A program made the translations under genes and the position numbers. 18,461 nucleotides of DNA, taken from assembly GCA_002839535.1 (NCBI GenBank), contig PGYF01000046.1, positions 1-18,461 of the forward strand, read 5' to 3'. The notes beneath the pieces are model-generated. The model did not search any database and was not told the origin of the DNA. It saw nothing but the letters and a program-made list of their open reading frames with translations. Source of the DNA: Nitrospira bacterium HGW-Nitrospira-1. Lineage in GTDB: Bacteria > Nitrospirota > Thermodesulfovibrionia > Thermodesulfovibrionales > UBA6898. Positions 7,229-14,791 of the stretch are shown here, piece by piece. Positions within the stretch are counted from its first letter, which is position 1; each line of letters starts with the position of its first letter.

Positions 7229-8326
7229 TTATCTGAGTCTTTTACCGAGAATAAAATCTTCGACCATATCCCTTGCAACATCGTCAGAGAACTGCCTGGG
7301 AGGATGTTTCATAAAATACGCGGAAGGAGATATAAGCGGCCCCCTGAGTCTCCTGTCGCGGGCAATCTTGCAGCACCTGATTGCATCAATGACAACACCG
7401 GCGCTGTTGGGGGAATCTTCTACAGACAACCTTACTTCGATGTTAAGCGGGACACTTCCGAACCCCCTTCCCTCCATTCTCAAAAAACATACTTTGTTAT
7501 CATTAAGCCATGGAATATAATCAGAAGGACCTATATGGATGTTTTCATCTGAAAGAGGCACCTGAATCTGTGATTGAACTGCTTCAGTCTTTGATATTTT
7601 TTTCATTTTAAGTCTTGTGCTATTCAGCATATTCAGAAAATCCGTGTTCCCTCCGACATTCAACTGATATGTCTTGTCAATCCTGACCCCCCGGTCTTCA
7701 AAAAGCCTGGCAAGCGATCTATGGATAATGGTCGCTCCAATTTGACTTTTTATGTCATCACCTATAACAGGTATTCCCTGTTCTTCAAAACGCTTTGCCC
7801 ATGTTTTATTGGAAGCAATAAATACCGGGACACAATTGATAAAACTAACCCCGGTTTTCAAACAAGCCTCAGCATAAAAGGCGGTCGCCTTTTCCGAGCC
7901 TACAGGAAGGTAATTCAACAAAATATCGGCCTTTGTTTCTTTCAATATCTTTACAACATTTGCCGGCTTTTGGTCAGAAAGAACAAACCTCCTCTCTTGG
8001 GGGTAATTCATCATATGCTCTGCAACACCGTCCAGCAAATTGCCCATATGCACTTTGACGGGAATTTTCGCGTTTATTCTGTGAAAAACTTTTGTGCAGT
8101 TCGGCCTGGATAAAATTGCTTCGCCTACAGACTTTCCTACTTTTCGTTTATCAATATCAAAGGCAGCTACCACCTTGATATTATCCGGGATATAACCGCC
8201 AAGATTATAATGCATCAACCCGGGAGGGGCATTATTTCCCCTGATTTTTTTGTAATAATGTATTCCCTGAATCAAGGCGCTGGCACAATTTCCAATTCCT
8301 GCAACAGCAATGCGTATTTCTTTCAT
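7229..8326 (-). CDS. ino1: Myo-inositol-1-phosphate synthase (INO1 family, bacterial type)
   Basis: NAD-dependent enzyme that isomerises glucose-6-phosphate to 1D-myo-inositol 3-phosphate. The 365-residue length matches the short actinobacterial and archaeal forms rather than the eukaryotic enzyme of about 530. The N-terminal Rossmann motif GIGNCASAL (10-18) binds NAD. The highly conserved central block DDIKSQIGAT, followed by LNVGGNTDFLN and KKISKTEAV, is diagnostic. It is the first gene of a two-gene unit with the CDP-alcohol phosphotransferase. A Shine-Dalgarno-like AGGA lies about 8 nt upstream of the start, and a second purine-rich AAAAGGAG lies further up. A near-consensus promoter is present. 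Possible roles are inositol phospholipid or compatible solute synthesis; the neighbour favours lipid. Confidence 0.95.
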   Translation of the reverse strand: MKEIRIAVAGIGNCASALIQGIHYYKKIRGNNAPPGLMHYNLGGYIPDNIKVVAAFDIDKRKVGKSVGEAILSRPNCTKVFHRINAKIPVKVHMGNLLDGVAEHMMNYPQERRFVLSDQKPANVVKILKETKADILLNYLPVGSEKATAFYAEACLKTGVSFINCVPVFIASNKTWAKRFEEQGIPVIGDDIKSQIGATIIHRSLARLFEDRGVRIDKTYQLNVGGNTDFLNMLNSTRLKMKKISKTEAVQSQIQVPLSDENIHIGPSDYIPWLNDNKVCFLRMEGRGFGSVPLNIEVRLSVEDSPNSAGVVIDAIRCCKIARDRRLRGPLISPSAYFMKHPPRQFSDDVARDMVEDFILGKRLR

Positions 8327-8356
8327 CTCAGCTATCCTGTTCTCCTTTTATTTAAA

Positions 8357-8386
8357 TTTATATATCAAAGATTATTTGCATGTCAA
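8357..8386 (-). promoter_or_regulatory. Promoter of the inositol operon
   Basis: On the minus strand TTGACA (complement of 8381-8386) is followed after 18 bp by TATAAA (complement of 8357-8362). Transcription would begin near 8350 and give a leader of about 24 nt carrying a ribosome-binding site, in contrast to the divergent mdh gene. Confidence 0.65.
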
Positions 8387-8450
8387 GATTATGCAGATTC
8401 AGATTTTGCAAATTCATTTTCCTTTCACTCAAAGGCAATTTTTCGTTTTG

Positions 8451-8479
8451 TTGCCATTCTTTTTCTTCTTGTCTATAAT
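8451..8479 (+). promoter_or_regulatory. Promoter of mdh, overlapping the gene start
   Basis: TTGCCA (8451-8456, five of six consensus bases) and TATAAT (8474-8479, perfect) are separated by exactly 17 bp. The mdh ATG lies only 9 nt after the -10 box, so the expected start site is 2-4 nt before the ATG. No Shine-Dalgarno sequence could fit. This is the best promoter in the window. Confidence 0.75.
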
Positions 8480-8488
8480 AACAGACTT

Positions 8489-9415
8489 ATGAAGGCAAAG
8501 GTATCAATAATAGGCGCAGGAAATGTCGGGGCTGCAACAGCCCAGATGATCGCATACGCAGGATTTGCAGATGTTGTTCTCTTTGATATTGCCGATGGAG
8601 TGCCTCAAGGGAAAGCGCTTGATATTGCAGAGGCCTGTCCTTTATGGAATTCCTCGGCGTCAGTTACAGGCACAAATATGTATGCGGATACCGCACATTC
8701 AGATGTCATAGTTATTACAGCCGGGTTTCCCCGAAAACCTGGAATGAGCAGAGATGATCTCTTGCATGCAAATGCAGAAGTTATAAAAAACGTTACATTT
8801 GAAACCTCAAAGCTGTCTCCGGAAAGTATCATAATAGTCGTGACTAATCCGATGGACGTTATGGCCCAAACAGCATGGAAAATATCAGGCTTCTCGGCGA
8901 AGAAGGTAATCGGCATGGGTGGTATACTTGATTCCGCACGGTTAAGAACTTTTATTTCCATAGAACTGGGTGTATCTCCGGAGGACATAGAAGCAATAGT
9001 TTTAGGCGGACATGGAGATCAGATGGTCCCGTTGCCGAGATTTACAACCGTCAAGGGGATACCTATAACTGAATTGCTGGATAGAAATAAAATTGATGGG
9101 ATTATGCGCAGAACCAGGCATGGAGGAGCTGAAATAGTAAGCCTGCTTAAAACCGGCAGCGCATATTACGCCCCTGCTGCTGCTTCAGTTCAGATGGTAA
9201 AATCAATAATCCTCGATGAAAAGCGCACCTTGCCCTGCTCGACTTATCTTAACGGAGAGTACGGCATATCAGACCTTTTTGTCGGCGTTCCCGTTGTTCT
9301 TGGTCACGGCGGGGTGCAGAGAATAATTGAGCTTGAACTGAGCGATGAGGAAAGGAAACAGCTGAATAAATCGGCCTTGGCAGTACAAACATTGGTTAAA
9401 AAGGCAGCGTTGTAA
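8489..9415 (+). CDS. mdh: Malate dehydrogenase, LDH-like type
   Basis: Interconverts malate and oxaloacetate with NAD in the TCA cycle or its reductive form. The 308-residue length is typical of the LDH-like MDH group. NAD fold motif IIGAGNVGAAT (7-17) and Asp33 at the end of strand 2 favour NAD over NADP. Arg82 and Arg88 in the RKPGMSR loop mark malate rather than lactate specificity. Asn120 (TNPMD), Asp148, Arg151 and catalytic His175 (GGHGDQ) complete the site. The reading frame extends upstream, but the extension is AT-rich, lacks family similarity and covers the divergent promoters, so the ATG at 8489 is chosen. It heads the mdh-ndk-clpC-tlpA-like-DUF4416 set. Confidence 0.96.
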   Translation: MKAKVSIIGAGNVGAATAQMIAYAGFADVVLFDIADGVPQGKALDIAEACPLWNSSASVTGTNMYADTAHSDVIVITAGFPRKPGMSRDDLLHANAEVIKNVTFETSKLSPESIIIVVTNPMDVMAQTAWKISGFSAKKVIGMGGILDSARLRTFISIELGVSPEDIEAIVLGGHGDQMVPLPRFTTVKGIPITELLDRNKIDGIMRRTRHGGAEIVSLLKTGSAYYAPAAASVQMVKSIILDEKRTLPCSTYLNGEYGISDLFVGVPVVLGHGGVQRIIELELSDEERKQLNKSALAVQTLVKKAAL

Positions 9416-9430
9416 AATAATTTATCATGA

Positions 9431-9451
9431 TATGCTATGGACGATAGCATA
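9431..9451 (+). promoter_or_regulatory. Intercistronic hairpin between mdh and ndk
   Basis: TATGCTAT (9431-9438) and ATAGCATA (9444-9451) form a perfect 8-bp stem with a 5-nt loop. No T-run follows, so it is not a Rho-independent terminator. It may stabilise or process the mRNA, or serve as an operator. The ndk Shine-Dalgarno site AAGGGG (9457-9462) lies just downstream. Confidence 0.45.
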
Positions 9452-9471
9452 GCTGGAAGGGGACTCAATAC

Positions 9472-10164
9472 ATGTTTAAAGAAATACTCCGGCAGACACT
9501 TGTGCTGATCAAACCGGATGCGCTTAAAAATTCCTTAACAGGATATGTGCTTTCGCTGCTTTCAGAATTTCATACCGGCATGTGCTTTGCCGGCGCAAAG
9601 ATAGTCCATGTAAGCAAAATGCTGGCAGAGGAGCACTATTCCGAACACAAGGGGAAGATCTTTTATCCCTCACTGATTGATTACATTACCGGGCGTATTC
9701 ATTATCCCGATGAACCTCAAAAGCGTAGAGTGATAGCCTTTGTATATCAGGGGCCTGATGCGACAAAAACAATGAGGGACATATGCGGGCCAACCAATCC
9801 CCATATTGCCCGTGAGACCCAGCCGGGATGCATTCGTTCCCTGGGTACAATCGTACCGCTCAAAGATGGCAACGGAAATATAATTGGTGAGCGAATGGAT
9901 AATCTGATCCATGCTTCAGCTACGGACAGTGATGCTGAACGAGAGATAAAATTGTGGTTCAAACCTGCTGATATTCCTCCATCCATGCGCGCATATCCCA
10001 CGGTTATAAACGAGGAGCATTATTATTTCAAGAGTAACAGGCTCTACATGACACATGAACCAGGAAGTGTTTGTTTGCTTGCCCCTGGTGATATTGTCTG
10101 GAAGACTGATATGGAGACAATCAGAATGATATATCAGGGGGCGCCAGTCCTGACAAGGAGTTAA
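9472..10164 (+). CDS. ndk: Nucleoside diphosphate kinase, enlarged form
   Basis: Transfers the gamma phosphate from ATP to nucleoside diphosphates through a phospho-histidine. Key residues are present: Lys14 in LIKPDA, the Arg-containing PGCIRSLGT segment (118-126), Asn144 and the catalytic His147 in NLIHAS, followed by acidic residues and AEREI. At 230 residues it is much longer than the usual bacterial enzyme (about 140). The extra length comes from insertions near 76-85, 110-117 and 127-141 and a C-terminal extension of about 65 residues (165-230). The canonical HGSDS active-site string is here HASATDSD. clpC starts 2 nt after its stop, so the two are co-transcribed. Start supported by AAGGGG at 9 nt spacing. 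Confidence 0.9.
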   Translation: MFKEILRQTLVLIKPDALKNSLTGYVLSLLSEFHTGMCFAGAKIVHVSKMLAEEHYSEHKGKIFYPSLIDYITGRIHYPDEPQKRRVIAFVYQGPDATKTMRDICGPTNPHIARETQPGCIRSLGTIVPLKDGNGNIIGERMDNLIHASATDSDAEREIKLWFKPADIPPSMRAYPTVINEEHYYFKSNRLYMTHEPGSVCLLAPGDIVWKTDMETIRMIYQGAPVLTRS

Positions 10165-10166
10165 AG

Positions 10167-12608
10167 ATGTTTGAGAAATTCACTGAAAGAGGCAGAAAAA
10201 CAATAATATTCGCCAAGGAGGAAGCGGAAAAACGTCAAAATGATTACCTTGGCACCGAACATCTTTTGCTTGCCGTACTCAGAGAAGAAGACGGATTTCC
10301 CATAGCAATATTAAAGAAAATGGGATTGACCATCGAAGATCTTCGCATGGAAATTGAGAGAAATTTACCGGTCGGCATGAATTTACTGACCTTTGGAGAT
10401 ATTCCTTTCACTCCAAGGGCAAAAAAAGTTCTTGAATTGGCAGTGGAAGAAGCGAGACTGTTGGGTCACAATTATATAGGCAGTGAACACCTTCTTCTGG
10501 GATTAATACGTGAGGACGAAGGGATAGCAGGAAAAATTTTGCGTAACCTTGGAGTAAACCTTCTTGGCGCCCGGCAGCTTACTATTAATCTTTCTTTGAA
10601 ATCCTTTGTCCATGCCCGTGAAAAAAGGAGCGCTACACCTGCCCTCGATGAGTTTGGGCGCAACCTTACCTTAATGGCTAAAGAAAACCGTCTTGATCCT
10701 GTAATAGGCCGGGAAGATGAAATAGAAAGAGTATTGCAGGTTTTGGGAAGAAGGATTAAGAACAACCCATTAATAATCGGCGAACCCGGAGTTGGAAAAA
10801 CCGCTATTGTTGAAGGTCTCTGCCGGAAAATAGTTTCGGGTGATATACCCGAAAGTCTCATTGGTAAAAAAATTGTCTCTTTAGATCTCGGGGCTTTAAT
10901 TGCAGGCACGAAATATCGGGGACAATTTGAGGAAAGATTAAAAATAGTCATGAAGGAGGTCGTACAGACAGACAATATAATCCTGTTCATAGATGAGCTT
11001 CATGCCCTTATAGGCGCAGGGGCTGCAGAGGGTTCTATAGACGCTTCAAGCATGCTTAAACCCGCGCTTTCGCGAGGAGAAATACAGTGTATTGGAGCCA
11101 CTACACCGGATGAATACCGAAAATACATCCGAAAAGACAAATCTCTTGAAAGAAGATTTCAACCTATCCCTGTACAGCCGTCTGATGTCAATACCACAAT
11201 TGAAATTCTGTCAGGCTTGAAACCTTGTTATGAAGCGCATCATAAAGTAAAGATCAACAATGAGGCGCTGACTGCTTCTGCCAGGCTTTCTGACAGATAT
11301 ATCCCTGATAGATTTCTCCCTGATAAAGCGATAGATGTTATTGATGAAACAGGATCAAGGATTAACTTAAAAAAATTAACCCCACCGACAGAATTGAAGG
11401 AACTCGAACTTAAATTAAACAAACTTTTTAAAGAAAAGAATCTATACATTAAACTGCATAATTTCGAAAAAGCCTCTTTTATAAGATCAGAGGAAGAAAA
11501 AACCGGAAAATTGTTTGAGCAGCTCCAAAGGCAATGGAAAGAAAGTCTAAACAATGAAATACCTGTTATGAGAGAAGAAGACGTCGCGTATACCGTATCA
11601 AAAATGACAGGCATTCCCATAGCCAGGATAGAAGAGAAAGAATCGGAAAAACTAATCAGAATGGAAGAGGAACTTTATCAAAGAATTGTTGCGCAGGAAG
11701 AAGCCGTCAAGGCAGTTTCCAGGGCAATAAGACGATCCAGGGCCGGACTAAAAAGCGCTAAAAAACCGATAGGCTCATTCTTTTTCCTTGGTCCTACAGG
11801 AGTTGGAAAAACAGAACTTGCCAAGGCGCTTGCCGAGTTTCTATTCAAAGATGAAACCGCTCTTATAAAAATCGATATGTCCGAATATATGGAAAAATTC
11901 AATGTGTCGAAATTAACCGGGGCGCCTCCAGGTTATGTGGGTTACGAAGAAGGCGGAATACTTACGGAAAAAGTAAGGAAAAAACCGTATTCCGTAATAC
12001 TCTTTGATGAAATAGAAAAGGCGCATCCGGACATATTTAACATACTTTTGCAGGTTCTTGACGAAGGCGTTCTTACTGACAATTACGGCAGAAAAGTCGA
12101 TTTCAGAAATGCCGTAATTATCATGACTTCGAATGTAGGCGCAAGAATAATCGAAAAAGCAACACCGCTCGGCTTCCAGAAGAATGAGATAGGCGAAGTT
12201 TATGATAATATGAAAGATCAGGCGCTTAACGAATTGAGAAAAACTTTTAACCCTGAATTCCTGAACCGTATTGATGAAATAGTCGTTTTTCATCCACTCG
12301 AAAAAACACATTTATTGTCTATAATTGACCTCCTTATTTATGAAACAAACAGACAGCTTCTCGAACAAGAGATGTATATTGAGGTGACTCAGGAAGTAAA
12401 AGAATGGATACTGGATAAGTTTTATAAGCCTGCTTATGGCGCCAGACCTATGCGAAGAGCCATTCAGAAGGTTATAGAAGATCCTCTTTCCGAAGAGATT
12501 CTGAAGGGAAACTTTAAAGGCGTCTATAAAATTAAACTTATTATGGAAGCGGGCGCTCCTGTTTTCGTAACTTCCGAAGAGGCTGCAGTCCTTTCCGGAA
12601 TAAACTGA
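10167..12608 (+). CDS. clpC: ClpC-type AAA+ chaperone/protease ATPase
   Basis: Hexameric unfoldase that normally works with ClpP in protein quality control. It has 813 residues. Two N-terminal Clp repeats (about 1-145) precede the first AAA domain with Walker A GEPGVGKT (205-212), pore loop KYRG (249-252) and Walker B ILFIDELH (272-279). A middle region with a UVR-like motif (about 412-450) marks ClpC rather than ClpA or ClpB. The second AAA domain has Walker A GPTGVGKT (542-549), pore loop GYVGYE (589-594) and Walker B ILFDEIE (611-617). ClpP is not in this window. The ribosome-binding site AAGGAG lies across the end of ndk. A 26-bp gap leads to the thioredoxin-like gene. Confidence 0.96.
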   Translation: MFEKFTERGRKTIIFAKEEAEKRQNDYLGTEHLLLAVLREEDGFPIAILKKMGLTIEDLRMEIERNLPVGMNLLTFGDIPFTPRAKKVLELAVEEARLLGHNYIGSEHLLLGLIREDEGIAGKILRNLGVNLLGARQLTINLSLKSFVHAREKRSATPALDEFGRNLTLMAKENRLDPVIGREDEIERVLQVLGRRIKNNPLIIGEPGVGKTAIVEGLCRKIVSGDIPESLIGKKIVSLDLGALIAGTKYRGQFEERLKIVMKEVVQTDNIILFIDELHALIGAGAAEGSIDASSMLKPALSRGEIQCIGATTPDEYRKYIRKDKSLERRFQPIPVQPSDVNTTIEILSGLKPCYEAHHKVKINNEALTASARLSDRYIPDRFLPDKAIDVIDETGSRINLKKLTPPTELKELELKLNKLFKEKNLYIKLHNFEKASFIRSEEEKTGKLFEQLQRQWKESLNNEIPVMREEDVAYTVSKMTGIPIARIEEKESEKLIRMEEELYQRIVAQEEAVKAVSRAIRRSRAGLKSAKKPIGSFFFLGPTGVGKTELAKALAEFLFKDETALIKIDMSEYMEKFNVSKLTGAPPGYVGYEEGGILTEKVRKKPYSVILFDEIEKAHPDIFNILLQVLDEGVLTDNYGRKVDFRNAVIIMTSNVGARIIEKATPLGFQKNEIGEVYDNMKDQALNELRKTFNPEFLNRIDEIVVFHPLEKTHLLSIIDLLIYETNRQLLEQEMYIEVTQEVKEWILDKFYKPAYGARPMRRAIQKVIEDPLSEEILKGNFKGVYKIKLIMEAGAPVFVTSEEAAVLSGIN

Positions 12609-12634
12609 AGTATCAAAAAGGATCGGAATCTATC

Positions 12635-13162
12635 ATGAATATTAAAAAACTGATTTTACTGCTAATCTTAATCGCGGCTGCTTCTTTTTTGCTTTTCACT
12701 TTTTTGAATAGCAAACCAAAACACGATATAGCTGTTGGTCTTTATGCCCCCAATCTTGACCTCAAGGACGAAATCTCCGGACGTAAACTTACATCAGAAG
12801 ACTTGAAGAACAAAATTGTATTCGTCAATTTTTGGGCGACCTGGTGTTCACCTTGCAAAGAGGAAATGCCTTCGATAGAATCTCTTTTTAAAGATATGGC
12901 CGGCAACGAGAAATTTCAAATGGTCACAATTCTTTATAAGGATCCTTACCGGAATGGAACTGCTTACATGAAACAGAACAGATATACCTTCCCTGTCTAT
13001 TCAGACAGCAACGGCATTACTGCCAGGAATTTTGGGGTAACAGGCATCCCTGAAACATACGTTATCGATAAAAAGGGGATATTAAGACAACGTGTTCTCG
13101 GGCCGGCTGAATGGAACACTCCGGAAGTCAAGAACTTTTTAAATTCACTGCTGAATGAATAA
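12635..13162 (+). CDS. TlpA/ResA-like membrane-anchored thioredoxin
   Basis: Thiol-disulfide oxidoreductase of the TlpA/ResA (AhpC-TSA/redoxin) class facing the periplasm. The 175-residue protein has a single N-terminal hydrophobic segment (about 5-24), best read as a membrane anchor or uncleaved signal. A thioredoxin fold follows with the motif WATWCSPC, giving the redox pair Cys71-Cys74, and the cis-Pro region TGIPET further down. Such proteins often reduce apo-cytochrome c or other envelope cysteines; no cytochrome maturation gene is adjacent, so the partner is unknown. Its stop codon TAA overlaps the ATG of the next gene by one base, so the two are translationally coupled. Confidence 0.9.
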   Translation: MNIKKLILLLILIAAASFLLFTFLNSKPKHDIAVGLYAPNLDLKDEISGRKLTSEDLKNKIVFVNFWATWCSPCKEEMPSIESLFKDMAGNEKFQMVTILYKDPYRNGTAYMKQNRYTFPVYSDSNGITARNFGVTGIPETYVIDKKGILRQRVLGPAEWNTPEVKNFLNSLLNE

Positions 13163-13701
13163 TGGGAGTTCCGCATCTCTCTGAAGAAGCGGCGCTTTTT
13201 GTCGGCACACTTTTCGCCGATAAAAAGATTTTCGATGATGTTTTGCCTGTCTTAAAAGATAATTTTGGGAATATTTTATTCCAAAGCGATATCCAGCCCT
13301 GGAACTATTCAAATCATTACGACAAGGAACTGGGAACTCCGTTATATAGAAATTTTATTTTCTTTAATGAAATTATTGACCACTCTATGCTTGCAGATAT
13401 AAAACTATTAACAAATGATGTGGAGGCTGTTTATTCTCGTGCCGGCAAAAGACAGATAAATCTTGATCCAGGTTACATTACGCTTGCAAAAGTAGTGCTT
13501 GCATCAACAAAAAATTATTCCCATCGAATCTATGTCGGCAAGGGCATATATGCAGAGCTTGCATTACTCTATAAAAACCATCAATTCATTGCCATGCCTT
13601 ATACGTATAACGATTATAAAGACCAGACCTCCCTGGCTATGTTCATGAAAGTGAGAAACCTTTTGAAAAAACCCAGGGCGGAAAAGCCGGTTAAAGAATA
13701 A
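13162..13701 (+). CDS. DUF4416 family protein of unknown function
   Basis: The 179-residue soluble protein matches my recollection of the DUF4416 family: FVGTLFADKKIFDDV near the start, then the conserved blocks INLDPGYITLAK (about 105-116) and SHRIYVGKGIYAE (about 125-137), with a PYTYNDY segment near the end. No catalytic motif is evident and the function is not known. No signal peptide or membrane segment is visible. Translation is probably coupled to the TlpA-like gene through the TAATG overlap; no separate ribosome-binding site exists. The 3' end overlaps the convergent proB gene by 11 bp, leaving no room for a terminator between them. Confidence 0.87.
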   Translation: MGVPHLSEEAALFVGTLFADKKIFDDVLPVLKDNFGNILFQSDIQPWNYSNHYDKELGTPLYRNFIFFNEIIDHSMLADIKLLTNDVEAVYSRAGKRQINLDPGYITLAKVVLASTKNYSHRIYVGKGIYAELALLYKNHQFIAMPYTYNDYKDQTSLAMFMKVRNLLKKPRAEKPVKE

Positions 13702-14791
13702 CCATATTGTCTCTGTGGATAGCCTCATCAGAGTACTTATAACCCAGAATTTTTTCTATCTCAGACGTTTTTTTTCGCATAATCTTTTTCATATCCGATG
13801 ATGAATAGTTGATAAGTCCCTTTGCTACACGCTTTCCATCAGCATTCAGACAATTTACAGAATCACCGACCTCAAAATTTCCTTCAATGTTTATAATACC
13901 TGTAGGTAAAAGGCTCTTCCCCATCCCGGTTATCGCCTTTACTGCTCCGGCGTCTATGGTAATAGCTCCTTTAGGACGACTGCTGTAAGCGAGCCAGCCC
14001 TTTCTATGAGAGATTTTTTCTTTGCATGGCTTGAAAAAAGTGCCTCTTTCCTTGCCTTCAAGTATTGATATGAGCAGCTCAGGTTTTCTGCCATTGGTGA
14101 TACTTACAGCTATTCCATGAGAAACGGCTTTCTTTGCTGCCAGGATTTTTGAATACATTCCGCCTGTACCAACAGCGCTGCCTGTTCCACCTGCAATATT
14201 TTCAATATCAGAAGTTATTTCCTCGACATATGGTATCAGCCTGGTCTTGGAGTTGACCTTGGGATTCTCCTCATAAAGACCGTCAACATCAGAAAGGATC
14301 ACCAGTCTTTCAGCTTCAATCAGGATCGCGACAAGGGCTGCAAGATTGTCGTTATCGCCGAATTTAATTTCTTCTGTCGTAACAGTATCATTTTCATTAA
14401 TCACAGGGATAATGCCGTAAGACAATAAAGTTATTATGGTATTCTTCGAATTGATGTATTTTTTTCTGTCGGAAAAATCTTCCCCTGTTAATAAAATCTG
14501 CGCTATTTTATGTTCGTATTCCGCAAAGGCTTTTTCGTATGCCCACATGAGGGTGCTTTGTCCAATAGCCGCTGCAGCCTGTTTTAATATAATATCTCCA
14601 GGCTTGGATTTCAGGCCAAGTTTTTTCATGCCTGCTGCAACTGCCCCTGATGATACGATGACAACTTCGTATCCCATGGATGAGATTTTCGAGATATTTT
14701 TTGCAAGACTCCGGATAATGTCCGTATCTAATCCCATGAGTTCATGCGACAAAATATTACTGCCGATTTTAATGACGAATCTCTTTCTCAT
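13691..14791 (-). CDS. proB: Glutamate 5-kinase with PUA domain
   Basis: First enzyme of proline synthesis: phosphorylates glutamate to gamma-glutamyl phosphate in the cytosol. The 366-residue protein has an amino-acid kinase domain (about 1-255) with KIGSNIL near the start, VSSGAVAAG (47-55), an INENDTV segment and FGDNDNLAALVA. A C-terminal PUA domain (about 270-350) starts KGAITIDAGA and matches the long ProB form, which is usually feedback-inhibited by proline. The start ATG overlaps the obgE stop by one base (TAATG), so it is coupled to obgE. proA, often next to proB, is absent here. The 3' end overlaps the DUF4416 gene on the opposite strand. Confidence 0.96.
   Translation of the reverse strand: MRKRFVIKIGSNILSHELMGLDTDIIRSLAKNISKISSMGYEVVIVSSGAVAAGMKKLGLKSKPGDIILKQAAAAIGQSTLMWAYEKAFAEYEHKIAQILLTGEDFSDRKKYINSKNTIITLLSYGIIPVINENDTVTTEEIKFGDNDNLAALVAILIEAERLVILSDVDGLYEENPKVNSKTRLIPYVEEITSDIENIAGGTGSAVGTGGMYSKILAAKKAVSHGIAVSITNGRKPELLISILEGKERGTFFKPCKEKISHRKGWLAYSSRPKGAITIDAGAVKAITGMGKSLLPTGIINIEGNFEVGDSVNCLNADGKRVAKGLINYSSSDMKKIMRKKTSEIEKILGYKYSDEAIHRDNMVIL

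Noticed and set aside
8210..8488. Long upstream extension of the mdh frame
   Set aside because: It overlaps the start of ino1 and both divergent promoters and does not resemble the MDH family, whose N-terminus fits MKAKVSIIG exactly.
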